DNA of 64,000 nt from Epinephelus fuscoguttatus (taxonomy: Eukaryota; Chordata; Actinopteri; Perciformes; Serranidae), in assembly GCF_011397635.1 (NCBI RefSeq), contig NC_064775.1, positions 15,947,452-16,011,451 on the forward strand. Direction: 5' to 3'. Positions 13,024-25,789 of the stretch are shown here, in pieces; position 1 is the first letter of the stretch, and every line of letters starts with the position of its first letter. The position numbers were made by a program, and so were the translations under genes. The notes beneath the pieces are model-generated. The model saw only the letters and a list, made by a program, of their open reading frames with translations. It was not told the DNA's origin and searched no databases.

Positions 13024-13456
13024 CTGCAGGGAGGAAATGAACAGTTAAAGATTTGGGGTTGGAGCTGGTTGATATGAAACTGTCAACACACGGTCTGTTT
13101 GTTATTACTTACTCAAAATGATCAGCAGTGATCAATTCTGATCTATTTCAGTGATAAGTGTTTGCTTTACAAAGTATGACAGGCTGCAGGTGAAGCACCC
13201 CACTTTGTTATGTAAACCATCAAATGAACAGTGTTGTGATGCATTTCTTTTTGAGCTGCTCTCATGGTAACTGGTGATGATGGCTTAAATAACAATTTGT
13301 GTGAAATACAAAACACTGACACACTAAATCTGACTCACATGAATGAAGTCGTTACAAAGACATCAGTTTCTGACATTATACTTTTTGTCATGTTAAGCTG
13401 TGAAGAGAAAAGCTTTAACAAGTCATTTTCCTTTTTTATAATGACATTACACAACT

Positions 13457-13545
13457 TTAAGGATGAATATGTCCCTAATATAACACTGTAAGGTTCTTAC
13501 CATAGAGTTGGAGGCAGGGTAGGTGTTAAACAGTGATAGCTCTGA
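13457..13545 (-). pseudogene. Relic of a V-exon 3' end, second copy
   Basis: Same relic as at 10033-10125, carried along in the 3.4 kb duplication: V-exon donor region 'aaggttcttaccatagagtt', then a deletion, then promoter-like sequence 'ctctgaaaccctgtattaac'. Confidence 0.6.
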
Positions 13546-13794
13546 AACCCTGTATTAACAGCGACATGTTGTTATCCCCCTTTTTACCGCACAGTGGAAA
13601 AGTCTGGTCCAAGACAGTTGAAGAGACACTCACATATACTTTGGTTGGTTTCCGTCAGCATTATCATGAATGTCAGAGAAGATTCAGAGTAAACAGAGTA
13701 GTGTTAGATATTGTTGTTAGCTGTGTGATACAATAAATAACCGTAGATGATCATTAGAAATCCCATATATGACAGGAAGTTACAAAAAACAAAC

Positions 13795-13800
13795 TTTATT
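13795..13800 (-). terminator. Polyadenylation signal, unit I
   Basis: AATAAA on the coding strand, about 440 nt after the E7 stop codon. The same position is conserved relative to E7 in units D, G and J. Confidence 0.5.
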
Positions 13801-14236
13801 TAAAATGAAATTAACAAAGATAAAACAAATACAGCTGTATTGTTTTACAAACGCACCTGAACAACAATTAATACATGTAAAACAATACTTTTACATTACA
13901 GATGTTACAAAGTACTTGGTTGAGAAACAGGCTATATAAAAACACACTTTGATGTAAGATATGATCTCCTAACCATGAAATGGAGCTGACAAAGGTCACT
14001 TCAGAGATATGTGACTTACTTCACTGTCAAATATTTAACATTCCTTAAATAAAGGAATAATATACAAACAATATGAAAACACCTGAAAATGATTATCAAA
14101 CGCTATTAAAAAGATCATATAAACATGGAATGGTATAAAAATGTAAAAACACTTTCTTACTGTATGTTCAGGTCTCACAGTCTGAGTGCTGCCACAACAG
14201 TCTTGAATGTTATTCTGTCTGACATATTAGAGGACA

Positions 14237-17200
14237 TTATTCAAAATTAAGTTTTCTTGTTGCTGGAGATGGCGGTGTTGGCTGGTCACTTGTCCGATCT
14301 TTCTCAGGAGGTGTCCGTCGTCTGACCTGCTGGATGTCCTGCATGGCTACAAGTGTTCTGTCCCTTGAAGTAGAAGAAGACACTCACATTATTACATCAC
14401 ACCATACTTATTTTGAATGACAGTGTAAAGACACGATTAGACACAAATTTCCACCGGGCGGTGCAATGGACGCGACACAAAATACGCAAATTAAGAGGTG
14501 CGAATTAAGCGAGAAGTGCGGTCTCACGTCATACACTAATTTAAGACAGTTCAAAAATACGAACTTTGAGTAATTTACATTTATGAAGAGAGTCAACACA
14601 AAATATTTTAGTGTTCAAATTAACGCAAGTAACGCGATGTCCGTGAATTATATGTAAGGTCAATGTAAGACGCAAATTCCCGCCGGGGCTATGCGATGGA
14701 CATGACGCGAAGTACGTGAATATGAAGGTGCACATGAAGCGCGAAGCGTGATTTTGGGTCAAATGCTTATTTGTGAGAGGTCAAGCATTCTAACGTTCAA
14801 ACTTGCGCAAGTAACGCAACGCGAAAATTCATTTCATGTTTGGTGCGATCACAACATAAAATTGCGTTAACTAATGAAGCAGGAAGCACGATTTTGCGTC
14901 ATCAAGAGTTGAAAAATTGGAACTTCGTTGACCAATTCATGCTGTGACAGCCAGTCAGCATTGAGATCCTGTGGGGACGTATGATGATGAGGACGTACCG
15001 ACAGCAGTTCATTCATCAATTCAGCAATTTCATGTGTGTATTAAATGAGTCAACACAAAATATTCTAGCGATCAAACTCGCATGGGTAGTGCAACATGAA
15101 AATTTGCATCGCTTTTGGTGTGAATAAAACATAAGTCATAGCAACAGTAGGAAAGTGTCTCACTCTTCAGTGTCTTTGGTTGTTCTTCGTGGTGTCCTGT
15201 TCTCCTCAGAGTCTCTGTGTGACACACTGAAGGATTTAAGAAAAGTCAGTGCTGAACCAACATTTATTTGTGAGTTTTGTTTGAAAAGATCTCAGTCAAT
15301 CTTTATTATATTAACTGTGAGACACTGGTGTTACAACAAGACAGGTGTTTAAAGTTTAAAATTACCTGTCATGATGTTTTCTTTTAGGCAGGATGTTGAT
15401 GATGACTGCAGCAGCAACACAAACACAGGACACCACGACCAACACAGTGATCAAAGTGACATCTGTGAGAAGAGAGGAAAATTAGTAACACTCAACATTC
15501 ACAAAGCAACTACAGATGAAACGGTGAGACTGACACGAGACCACATAAAGGTTCACTTACTGACGCCGAGGTGTTTCTCACCATCAGCAGACGACAGTGT
15601 GACCTCAGGAATCATGGTAAACACCTCTATCTGAGGACCAGAGAGCACTCGCACTGCACATCCAACCTGTGTGCTGTTGCCATGGAGACGAGGCAGCACG
15701 GCTGTGGCGGTGACAGTGACTGTAGCGTTGCTGTTGGTGACACTGGTAGAGTTGTAGTGAGGGACAGTCAGTGTTACTGTGGGAGCAGGTCGACCTGTGG
15801 CCGAGCAGGACACAACTGCCTCTTCAGGAGAGTTTGATTCTCTGACATGTAGAACGGGTTCATGCAGCTCTGCACACACCACACATTTAAAAACATCACA
15901 TCAAGTTTTTACAGGACAGACTTTAAGGATGATGGAGATGTCTTTAATAACACTGTAAGGTTCTTACCATAGAGTTGGAGGCAGGTTGAACCAGTGAGAG
16001 CTCCGTCAGGGTAGGTGTTAAACAAACAGTGATAGCATCCTTCATCTTCCTCCGTCACCCTCCTGATAACTATGGAGCTGTTCTGCAGTCCAGCATATTT
16101 AAACTCCACTTTATCTCTAAAGTCAGGATTCACTTTCTTACCAAAGTATTCGCTGTAAGATGCGACATTCTGCTCCTTGTCAGGTAAAATTTTCTGCCAT
16201 GTGACTTGAACAACATCTTTAGGTTGCATCAGCTGACAGTTTAAAAGAGCGTCTTCTCCCACTGCTGCCATCACAGTCTGCTGAGTCTCTATCACAGCTG
16301 CTAGACCTGCAGGGAGGACAGTAGAGTGTGTGATACTCCACAGAATTCACTCTATTGGGCAAAACATGTTTAAAACAGGATTCTTATCAGAAATCTGCAT
16401 TGCACACAAAATATTTACAATATATATGTTACAGGTACTGGTTATATTAATATTATGAGTACTGAAATTCATATTGAAACACTGACACATCTGAATCTGA
16501 CTGCCAGTCCCTAATAAATCCCAATCCCAGGTAATTTATAAAGGTTCTAAAGTTTCTGGTCTGTGTTTAAATTTGAAAAAAATGTGAACTATTATCTCTT
16601 TATCCTTGTGCTGAATCCATCCCTGTTCAAACTGAAAGAAAATACCTTGGTATAAATTTATCTAACGATAGCAATAAAAGAGAACAAACAAACAGAAGAA
16701 AAAATAGATAATATGAGGAAATCCCTTAATCATTGGCTCTTAAGAGATCTTTCTATTTTGGGCAGAATCCTGTTGTCAAAAGCAGAAGGTATATCTAAAC
16801 TATCATTTGTTTAGTTTAATTTAAATGTTTAATTTAAATGCTCGGCTTCCTTTGAAACACATGATACAAAGCACTCTTACATATTCACATGTGGTTATTA
16901 AGTTGCCTGAAATAAAGATTGGTGAAGTGTGTGTTAGTGATAAGAAATGTAATAACAAAGTCATTTGTAATGTTTTGAAATGCAAATTGTTTTCTGATTT
17001 TAAAGTACCATCAAAAGTAAGAAAAATCGATAATGGGAACATTTTAATTAATAAATGTTTCAATGATCTTGAAGGGACAATTTCACCTAAAGTAAAAGAC
17101 GTTCAGTTTAGAATTGTGAACAATGTTTATCCAGCTGCTGAAACTTTACAAAAAAAATTCATTTTGAAGTAAATCCTTGTGTTTTTTGTTCAAGAGAACC

Positions 17201-17847
17201 TGAAACTGTTGAGCATTTATTTTGATCCTGTCCAGTCACATGGCAGTTTGGGCAGAATCTTTACAGCTGGTTAAACATTGGCACTGATAATCCTTCTTTT
17301 GATTTTTACCAGATTATGATTTACATGGATGGTCTCCCAAGGAAGATGTCACATATGGTGAACATAATTATTATCATGGGTAAATATCATATACACAATT
17401 GCAAATGGAAAAACTGTAAACCCTCCATATTTTGCTTTAAAAATGAACTGAAGAATTATTTATCGTCCATTAAGATATTATCTAAAACTAATCAGTCCCT
17501 TAAAGCCACCCCCCCAAAGTGTTTTCTTTGTTGTCTGTTCATCTTTTGTCTTTTTTTTCCTCTTGTAATGCTGACTGCTTCAGATCGAGTTTTGTATCGT
17601 TTTGTATAGCCTACAAGCAACTGTTTCCAATGAAGATTTTGTGATGTAGAAATTGTTGTTCAATAAAAAAGGAAAAAAGAAAAAAGACTCACATCTGAAC
17701 AAAGGAAATGTATGACTGACCAGTTCTAAACTGTATTACAGTTTAAGTTGTCTCTATGTGCAGCAGGTTAACACAGTAAACTCTTTACTTACCTTTCTGA
17801 ACGAGTCCCAACGCACAAATTAAATATATAATTGCATGTTGTATCAT
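14237..17847 (-). CDS. CD200-like membrane glycoprotein, unit I
   Basis: Exons: E1 17793-17847, E2 15968-16306, E3 15582-15869, E5 15366-15462, E6 15164-15214, E7 14237-14363. They sum to 957 nt, or 318 aa. E1 encodes a hydrophobic signal peptide starting MIQHAIIYLI. E2 is a V domain (residues about 19-131) with 'LLNC', 'TWQK', the 'EDEGCYHC' F-strand motif and the extra G-strand cysteine in 'STCLQLYG' typical of CD200. E3 is a C2 domain with 'VVSCSATGRPAPTV'. E5 gives the membrane helix ('TLITVLVVVS'). E6 and E7 encode a tyrosine-free tail. E3 can alternatively extend 7 codons to a 'gtaagt' donor at 15561, in frame. Intron 1 contains an L1-like LINE. By family, an inhibitory ligand for myeloid receptors. 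Expression is untested. Confidence 0.8.
14410..15125. repeat. Intron-6 tandem repeat, unit I
   Basis: Same roughly 200-bp degenerate repeats as in unit J ('gattagacacaaatttccac', 'caagtaacgcaacgcg'), between E7 and E6 of unit I. Confidence 0.75.
16520..17690 (+). mobile_element. 5'-truncated L1-like LINE fragment
   Basis: The plus strand encodes broken pieces of an L1-type ORF2 C-terminus: 'LRDLSILGRILLSKAEGIS'-like sequence near 16735-16800, an open stretch at 16825-17172, then a cysteine-rich 'CVFCSREPETVEHL' segment near 17175-17225 with an in-frame stop, followed by more C-terminal sequence. The 3' end is A-rich ('aataaaaaaggaaaaaag', about 17660-17688). It lies in intron 1 of unit I, opposite to the gene. 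It lacks the endonuclease and most of the reverse transcriptase and cannot move by itself. Confidence 0.75.
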
Positions 17848-17899
17848 TTTACCACATGCTGTAGTTCCCGCTCACATTTCAAAGTCAATGGGACTACCA

Positions 17900-19160
17900 G
17901 TCGTCAGTAAACGGAAGCTGCGCGCGCAGGTGTCCACAGGTAACTTCCAGGTAAGTTGGTCGCGTGGGTGTCATATTAACACCTACTTACAGACAGTGTA
18001 GCGACCAATCCTTAGTAAAAAAAAAATAATGAGGGCCTTTGATATAACAAAATACTGTTATTTTTAGTTTATTAAGACTTTAAACTGTGACACAGTCTAA
18101 ACAGCTCGGGGCGGCCACCCCCCCGTTACCACCGCAATGGTACATCCGGGTCAATCAGGGACACAATTCTTCTGTGTATTTTTTAATCGATGTCGTGGCG
18201 GTTTTTTAATTCAATCATTAACAGACTTTTATATGCCATCGTCGAAAAATACTCGGTGCACAGAACAAATGATTCAAATCAACATTTCTGTCAAACATCA
18301 TGTCAGAGGATCATTGTGTTAAATTATTTTAATTCTCCATTTAGCGTGATTGATTCAGAGTTCAGGCTGGTGCAGTAAAAAGAGATTAAAGATAAATAGT
18401 TTCTGTTTGCTCTCATTTATTTTCAGATATGTTTTGAAGACAAGATGGACGTCTTGGTTTTTCACCCTTGTTTCTGTGTCCCAGGAGGTTTATTTAAACA
18501 ACCATCACTGGACAAACAAGACTTCACTGTCATATATATTTATATGTATGAAGGAAATAATTCAATGTTTTTGGTCTGATTCTGTTGTTCAGCTGGTTAC
18601 TTACCTATATGTGAGGCATAGGTGTAGATTTAGGGCGTGCACGTCCCCTCAAAATGTGCATTTGCTCCGCCCAATGAAAACATTTAAGACTTTTGTTTTG
18701 ACAAAAATAAAACATTTCCACCATAGATCAGTGCATAAAGATACACCAGAATGCAGGAAATTAAGTGTTAAACGCCCCAAATTCCCTGCTGGAGGACCCC
18801 AAACCCTGCTCCATATGTCCCCTCCAACAATGAAACAAATCTTACTCCCTTGATATCAGGAGCGTTACTTCCTCTAGATATTATCCACGACAATGAAAAC
18901 ATTATACAGAAGTGAAACCACTCATAACATTAAAACAGTTTTATTAACCGAGCCAAAATAAATACATGACGGTAAAGAGTCAGAAGACAAGTTGTTGAAA
19001 ACATAACTAAAACATTAGATCATGAGAAACTGTGGTGAAACACTATAAACATAATGCACAGCACAGGTTAATAATACAGTGTTTGACAGATGAGTTATCA
19101 CATGGATGTGAAACAATTATAATACAGTCGCATGACACCACAGTTACAACCATATGTTGT
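17900..19160. other. Spacer between units I and H
   Basis: Contains upstream sequence of unit I. From about 18,640 ('gtgcacgtcccctcaaaatg') to 19,150 there is a block that recurs at 55,500-55,890 beside unit A. The plus-strand open frame at 18350-18853 shows no recognisable domain. No gene called. Confidence 0.4.
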
Positions 19161-19204
19161 GTCATTCATTCATTCATTCATTTATTCATAATGAATAAAA
19201 GACT

Positions 19205-19390
19205 CACCCTACCCCTCTGTGCAGAGTTTGCATGTTCTCCCTGTGTCAGCGTGAGTTTTCTTCAGGTACTCCAGCTTCCTCCCACAGTCCAAAGACATGC
19301 AGGTTAATTGGTGACTCTAATTGTAGGTGTGAATGTGAGTGTGAATGGTTGTCTGTCTCTATGTGTCAGCCCTGTGGCTTGCCAAGATAC
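19205..19390 (+). mobile_element. SINE fragment
   Basis: 'gtgcagagtttgcatgttct' to 'gtctctatgtgtcagccctg' matches the body of the SINEs at 7872 and 62348 but lacks the tRNA-like head and the tail. Confidence 0.75.
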
Positions 19391-19743
19391 TTCAGACTGA
19401 AGGAGCCGGGGATTGAACCTGCTCTCACCTCCTGAGCTACATGATGTTCTCCAGACTATCACACAGAGATCACAGAGGTCTTTCCAGAGACATGCTGCAC
19501 TGAGTTTTAGCTTACCTCACTGTCAAAGAATTTGTGACCTTTTTAAAAACCTTCATTTGTTTCACATTTCTTGAACAAACAAACAACATACAAATTAAAC
19601 CCTTCAAAATGATTATCAAATGCTATTAAAAGATCATATATAGATGGAGTGGTATAAGAACTATAAAACGTTCTTTGGAAAACACTTTTTTCAGTTTATG
19701 TTCGGGTTTGACTGTCTTAGTACTGGCACTGCAGTCTTGAAGG

Positions 19744-21300
19744 TTATTCTGTGTCACTTAATTGTTGACCTGGTTCCAAAAGAAGTTGTCTTGCTGTTGA
19801 AGATGACGGCTTTGGGTTGTCACTTGTCTCATTTCTCTCAGGAGTTGTCTCTTGTCCTATCTGCTTGTTGTCCTTCTTGCCTACCAGTGTGTGGGCCCTT
19901 GAGACAGAAAAAGACTCAAATTATTACATTACACATATTTCTATAAGTGAATTCCTCTGAACAACAGAGGAATAAACATGCTGACTGTGAGTTCACAATA
20001 ATGACAAGTTATAAGGACAAGTTGGGAGGAAAATGACTTCTAAAATAAACAGAGTGAAGAACATCTAAATGTATTTAGAGAAATAAACATGTGTAAGTCA
20101 TAACAACAGCGTAAGTGTCTCACTCTTCAGTGTCTTTGGTTGTTCTTTGTGGTGTCTTGTTCTCTTCAGAGTCTCTGTGTGACACACTGAAGGATTTAAG
20201 AAAAGTCAGTGCTGAACAAACATTTATTTGTGGGTTTTGTTTGAAGAGATCTCAGTCAATCATTATTATATTAACTGTGAGACACTGGTGTTACAACAAG
20301 ACAGGTGGTTAGTTAAAAGTCTAAAATTACCCATTCCAGTATTTTCTTATAAGCAGGATGGTGATGACTGCAGCAGCAACACAAACACAGGACACCACAA
20401 CCAATACAGTGATCAAAGTGACATCTGTGAGAAGAGAGGAAAATTAGTAACACTCAACATTCATAAAGCAACTACCAATCAAATGGTGAGACTGACATGA
20501 GACCACATAAAGGTTCACGTAGTGAAATCACCTTTGTCAGACGCAGATTCCTCTTTGGACCTTTGGTGTTTCTCACCATCAGCAGACGACAGTGTGACCT
20601 CAGGAATCATGGTAAACACCTCTATCTGAGGACCAGAGAGCACTCGCACTGCACATCCAACCTGTGTGCTGTTGCCATGGAGACGAGGCAGCACGGCTGT
20701 AGCGGTGACAGTGACTGTAGCGTTGGTGTTGGTGACACTGGTAGAGTTGTAAGGTTCTTACCAGAGAGTTGGAGGCATGTTCTAGCTATGAAAGCTCCGT
20801 CAGGGTAGGTGCTGTACAGACACTGATAGCATCCTTCATCTTCCTCCGTCACCCTCCTGATAACTATGGAGCTGTTCTGCAGTCCAGCATATTTAAACTC
20901 CACTTTGTCCTGAAAACCATCATTCACTTCTGACCAAAGTATTTGTTGTAAGATGCAAGATTCTGCTCCTTGTCAGGTAAAATTTTCTGCCATGACACTT
21001 GAAGAACATCTTTAGGTCGCATCAGCTGACAGTTTAAAAGAGCCTCTTCTCCCACTGCTGCCATCACAGTCTGCTGAGTCTCTATCACAGCTGCTAGACC
21101 TGCAGGGAGGAAATGAACTGACAGTTATGAGGGAAACAACTGTGTGTGTGTGCGTTTTGTGGAAAAGACCCCAAAATATAGTACATTTATTTTTCTTCCG
21201 CGTTTCAGGAAGACATTATTACAGACTGTAAATTATATTTCCTACCTTTTTGACAGAGCCCCGACACAAAACGGAGACACAGGACTGCACCGTTAGTCAT
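19744..21300 (-). pseudogene. CD200-like unit H (V/C2 fused by deletion)
   Basis: E1 21246-21300 encodes a signal peptide MTNGAVLCLRFVSGLCQK and E2 lies at 20762-21099. E2 is 338 nt: one T is missing in 'attcacttctgacc', so the V domain is frameshifted. At 20750 the C2 exon (20577-20750, 3' half only) joins directly to the V-exon donor, which deletes the intron, the C2 acceptor and the 5' half of the C2 domain. E5 20331-20424 and E6 20124-20174 follow. E7 (19744-19897) is a divergent type with an open frame of 51 codons ending in stop ('TTPERNETSDNP' visible). The unit cannot encode a normal two-Ig protein. Confidence 0.85.
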
Positions 21301-21757
21301 GTTGTTGCTAAAAGAGCGGTTAAAATTCAAAGCTGCAGGTGAGGAGGTCGGTTAAACCATTGTCTCTGTGCGTGGGCGTCACTATAAAAATTACGATGCA
21401 AAGGTGATCTCTGGAGTTAACAAACGCCTGTAAGTATTTCACTTATCGTTTAATGAAATGTCCAATAAAGTGGTGACTTTGTCAATGTTGCTATTTCGCT
21501 CTGAAACCCTGTGTTAACAGCGCGCGACGTGTTATTGTCCCCCTTTTTTACCGCACAGTGGAACAGTCCAGTCCAAGTCAGTTAAAGAGACACTCACCTT
21601 GATTTTCCGTCACCATTATCATGAATGTCAGAGAAGACTCAGACAAACAGTGGTGTTAGATATTGTTGCAGCTGTATGTGTTAGTGTGATACAATAAAGT
21701 AACCACAGCTGATCATTAAAAAAAATCCCATATTGACCGGAAGTCACAAAAACCAAC

Positions 21758-21763
21758 TTTATT
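21758..21763 (-). terminator. Polyadenylation signal, unit G
   Basis: AATAAA on the coding strand about 450 nt downstream of the E7 stop of unit G, conserved with units D, I and J. Confidence 0.5.
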
Positions 21764-22212
21764 TAAAATGAAATTAACAAAGATAAAACAAATACAGCTG
21801 TATTGTTTTACAAATGCACCTGAACAACAATTAATACAGGTAAAACAATACTTTTACATTACATTACACACGTCACAGAGTACTTGGTTGAGGAGCCAAT
21901 ATAAAAAAAAAACACACTTTGATTTAAGATATGATCTCCTGACCATGAATTGGAGCCGATAAAGGTCACTTCAGGGATATGTGACTCACCTCACTGTCAA
22001 ATATTTAACACAATTTAAATGTGAATTTGAATGTTTAAACAATGTGAAAACACCTGAAAATGATTATCAAATGCTATTAAAAAGATCATATAAACATGGA
22101 ATGGTATAAAAATATAAAAACACTTTCTTACTGTATGTTCAGGTCTCACAGTCTGAGTAGCCTACTGCCACTACAGTCTTGAATGTTATTCTGTCTGACA
22201 TATTAGAGGACA

Positions 22213-25200
22213 TTATTCAAAAGTAAGTTTTCTTGTTGCTGGAGATGGCGGTGTTGGCTGGTCACTTGTCTGATCTTTCTCAGAAGTTGTCCGTTGTCTG
22301 ACCTGCTGGATGTCCTGCATGACTATAATTGTTCTGTCCCTTGAAGTAGAAGAAGACACTCACATTATTACATTACACCATACTTATTTTGAATGACAAT
22401 GTAAAGACGCGATTAGACAAAAATTCCCGCCAGGCGGTGCAATGGACACGATGCAAAATACGCAAATTAAGCAGCACGAATTAAGCAAGAAGTGTGGTCT
22501 CACGTCATACACTAATTTAAGACAGTTTAAAAATATGAACTTTGAGTTATTTGCATTTATGAAGCGAGTCAACACAAAATATTCTCGTGTTCAAATTAAC
22601 TCAAGTAATGTGACGTCCTTGAATTATATGTAAGATCAATGTAAGACGCAAAATCCCGCCAGGCTGTGCGATGGACATGATGCTAAATACGTGCATATAA
22701 AGGTGTGAATGAAGCGAGAAGCGTGATTTTGCGTCATGCGCTTATTTGCGAGAGGTCAAGCATTCTAGCGTTCGAACACGAAAATTCATTTCGCGTTTGG
22801 TGTGAACACAACGTAAAATTGCGTTCACGCCAGGCGCGAATAAAACTACTCACGCAAGTGAATTGTATGTAAGGTTAATGTAAAGACGTGATTAGACACA
22901 AATTCCTGACAGGCGTTATGATGGACACAACGTGAAATACATGTATATAACAGCATGTCAGGAAGCGCGATTTTGCGTCATATGCTTCTTTGCGAGTGTT
23001 GAAAAATCTGAACATAAGCGACCAATTCACGCTGCATTAGCCAGTCAGCACTGAGATCCTCCAAGGACGTATGATGCCGAGGACTTACCAGCACAAGTTC
23101 ATTCATTGATTCAGTGATTACACATATGTCATCTATGATGTGAGTTATTCACATGTATGAAGCGAGTCACCACAAAATATTCCGGCGTTCAAACTCATTC
23201 GAGTAATGCGATGCAAAAATTCACATTGTGTTTTGCAAATAAAACTATTCGCACGAGTGAATTACAGGTAACATCAATGTAAAGACGCAGTTAAATGTGA
23301 AATCTTGTCAGGAGGCGTGATGGATATGAAGTTAATATACGTGAATACAGTGGCGCGAATGAAGCGAGAAGTGTGATTTTGCATCATAGACTTATTTGCG
23401 ACAGTTGAAAATTGAAAAATGAAGCGAGTCACCACAAAATATTCTAGCGTCCAAACTCAGACAAGTAACGGAATGCAAAAATTGGCATTGAGTTTGGTGT
23501 GGCCAGAACATAAGTCATAACAACAGTAGGGAAGTGTCTCACTCTTCAGTGTCTGTGGTTCTTCTTCGTGGCTTCTTCTTCTCCTCAGAGTCTCTGTGTG
23601 ACAGCCTGAAGGATTTAAGAAAAGTCAGTGCTGAACAAACATTTATTTGTGGGGTTTGTCTGAAAAGATCTCAGTCAATCATTATTATATTAACTGTGAG
23701 ACACTGGTGTTACAACAAGACAGGTGTTTAAAGTTTAAAATCACCTTTTCTGATGTTTCCTTATAAGCAGGATGATGATGATGACTGCAGCAGCAACACA
23801 AACACAGGACACCACGACCAACACAGTGATCAAAGTGACATCTGTGAGAAGAGAGGAAAATTAGTAACACTCAACATTCACAAAGCAACTACAGATCAAA
23901 TGGTGAGACTGACATGAGAACACATAAAGGTTCACTTAGTGAGATCACTGTTATCAGACGCAGATTCCTCATCAAAACCTGGAAAAAGAAACTCAAACAT
24001 CAGAACCATAAAGTATTTATCAGTCTATCAGTCAGTATCTTCTTAAGTGTTTCTCACCATCAGCAGACGACAGTGTGACCTCAGGAATCATGGTAAACAC
24101 CTCTACCTGAGGACCAGAGAGCACTCGCACTGCACATCCAACCTGTGCGCTGTTGCCATGGAGACGGGGCAGCACGGCTGTGGCGGTGACAGTGACTGTA
24201 GCGTTGGTGTTGGTGACACTGGTAGAGTTGTAGTGAGGGACAGTCAGTGTTACTGTGGGAGCAGGTCGACCTGTGGCCGAGCAGGACACAACTGCCTCTT
24301 CAGGAGAGTTTGATTCTCTGACATGTAGAACAGGTTCATGCAGCTCTGCACACACCACACATTTAAAAACATCACATCAAGTTTTTACAGGACAGACTTT
24401 AAGGATGATGGAGATGTCTTTAATAACACTGTAAGGTTCTTACCATAGAGTTGGAGGCAGGTTGAACCAGTCAGAGCTCCGTCAGGGTAGGTGTTAAACA
24501 AACAGTGATAGCATCCTTCATCTTCCTCCGTCACCCTCCTGATAACTATGGAACAGTTCTGCAGTCCAGCATATTTAAACTCCACTTTATCTCTAAAGTC
24601 AGGATTCACTTTCTCACCAAAGTATTCGGTGTAAGTAGCGATATTCTGCTCCTTGTCGGGTAAAATTTTCTGCCATGTGACTTGAAGAACATCTTTAGGT
24701 TGCATCAGCTGACAGTGTAAAAGAGCCTCTTCTCCCACTGCTGCCATCACAGTCTGCTGAGTCTCTATCACAGCTGCTAGACCTGCAGGGAGGACAGTTC
24801 ATACAGTCCATGAAACTCCACAGATTCACTTTACTGGACAAAACATGTCTTATATGGAGTTTGAATCAGAAAACTGGATTTATACACACATTTTACAGTA
24901 TATAATTCACTGGTACTGTTGTTCCAGTGTACAGCCTAAATTTGGCAATAACACTCCACCATTAAGCTCAACAACAAGTAAGCTCATCTGACGTAAAACC
25001 ACACTGCCTCCCTCCAATTCTTTGCCAGACTTGGGTCCACTAACTCCCCGGAGCGGGCAGAGAATTGTTTTCCCACTTCCAGGCATCATTATCATTGTTA
25101 AATAAAGATTATGTCCCCCACGTTGCATCTCTGGTAATTAATTTGAACAAAAAAAAAAAAAAAAAGACCTGCAGTTTGAGGCTGCATGTGAAGGGAGATT

Positions 25201-25771
25201 GGCAATTTAGAATTCCATGTTTTTTCTGTGCATATGACAATAAACTTCTTACATCTTGAAATGTACTGTACATACTAGGAACCCTCTGGTGCTGGCAGGT
25301 ATAAACCTCCCTGCAGGGTGCACTTGGGAGCATTTTCGAATTTTTTTTATTAATTTATTTATTTACGTTTTGCATCAGCACATATGCAGAAATACACAAA
25401 TAGATAAAAAAAAGAAAATAACATGCAAAAAATGAACAACACAGCAGTTACACAGCTGTGGTAAAGAGAAATAAATCAAATACAGGCCTGTACTGTATAA
25501 GATATGAGAAAGACAGATTTATGTATCACTTCCTCATCTGTCTGATAGACTCACACTGAACCAAGGAAATGCATGACTGCACTGTTGCTCAATACTGTAC
25601 TACAAAATATGCGGAAGTTCAAGTTTTGTGTTTTTTTTCTTTGTCCATAAGAGTCTTTTAGTTTAAGTTGTCTCTATGTGCAGCAGGTTTACACAGTGGG
25701 CCTACACTCGGCTTCTCACCTTTCTGAATGAGTCCCAGCGCATAAATTAAATATATTACTCCATGTATCAT
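22213..25771 (-). CDS. CD200-like membrane glycoprotein, unit G
   Basis: Exons: E1 25720-25771 (signal MIHGVIYLIYALGLIQK), E2 24444-24782 (V), E3 24058-24345 (C2), E5 23745-23841 (membrane helix), E6 23543-23593, E7 22213-22339. The total is 954 nt, or 317 aa, in frame through every junction. The V domain has 'LLHC', 'TWQK' and 'EDEGCYHC'; its central strands differ from the other units ('NIATYTEYFGEKV'). An E4-like acidic exon is still visible near 23945-23978 but its donor reads 'ctaagt' rather than 'gtaagt', so it is probably skipped. Tail: 'PPEK' and 'PTPPSPATRKL', no tyrosine. Intron 1 keeps the empty target sites of the transposons found in units B and D. Role by family: CD200R ligand; unproven here. 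Confidence 0.82.
22395..23515. repeat. Intron-6 tandem repeat, unit G (longest copy)
   Basis: The longest version of the roughly 200-bp repeat, about 1.1 kb. Recurring pieces are 'gaagcgtgattttgcgtcat', 'cttatttgcgagagg' and 'tcaccacaaaatattc'. The size difference from units I and J shows gain or loss of monomers after the gene duplications. Confidence 0.75.
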
Positions 25772-25789
25772 TTTACCACATAGCCACTG

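Noticed and set aside
15968-16306. V exon as an NITR, antibody or T-cell receptor variable segment
   Set aside because: There is no J-like FGxG motif and no recombination signal. The extra G-strand cysteine, the GCYxC motif and the C2 partner fit CD200 better.
18350-18853. 167-codon plus-strand frame
   Set aside because: No recognisable domain or splice context, biased composition, and it lies in a repeated flank block shared with 55.5 kb.
20497-20808. Plus-strand frames of about 90-100 codons opposite the C2 exons (also 24047, 35104, 40169, 45871)
   Set aside because: They are antisense shadows of the conserved C2 exon and recur only because that exon is duplicated. They have no domain and cross its splice sites.
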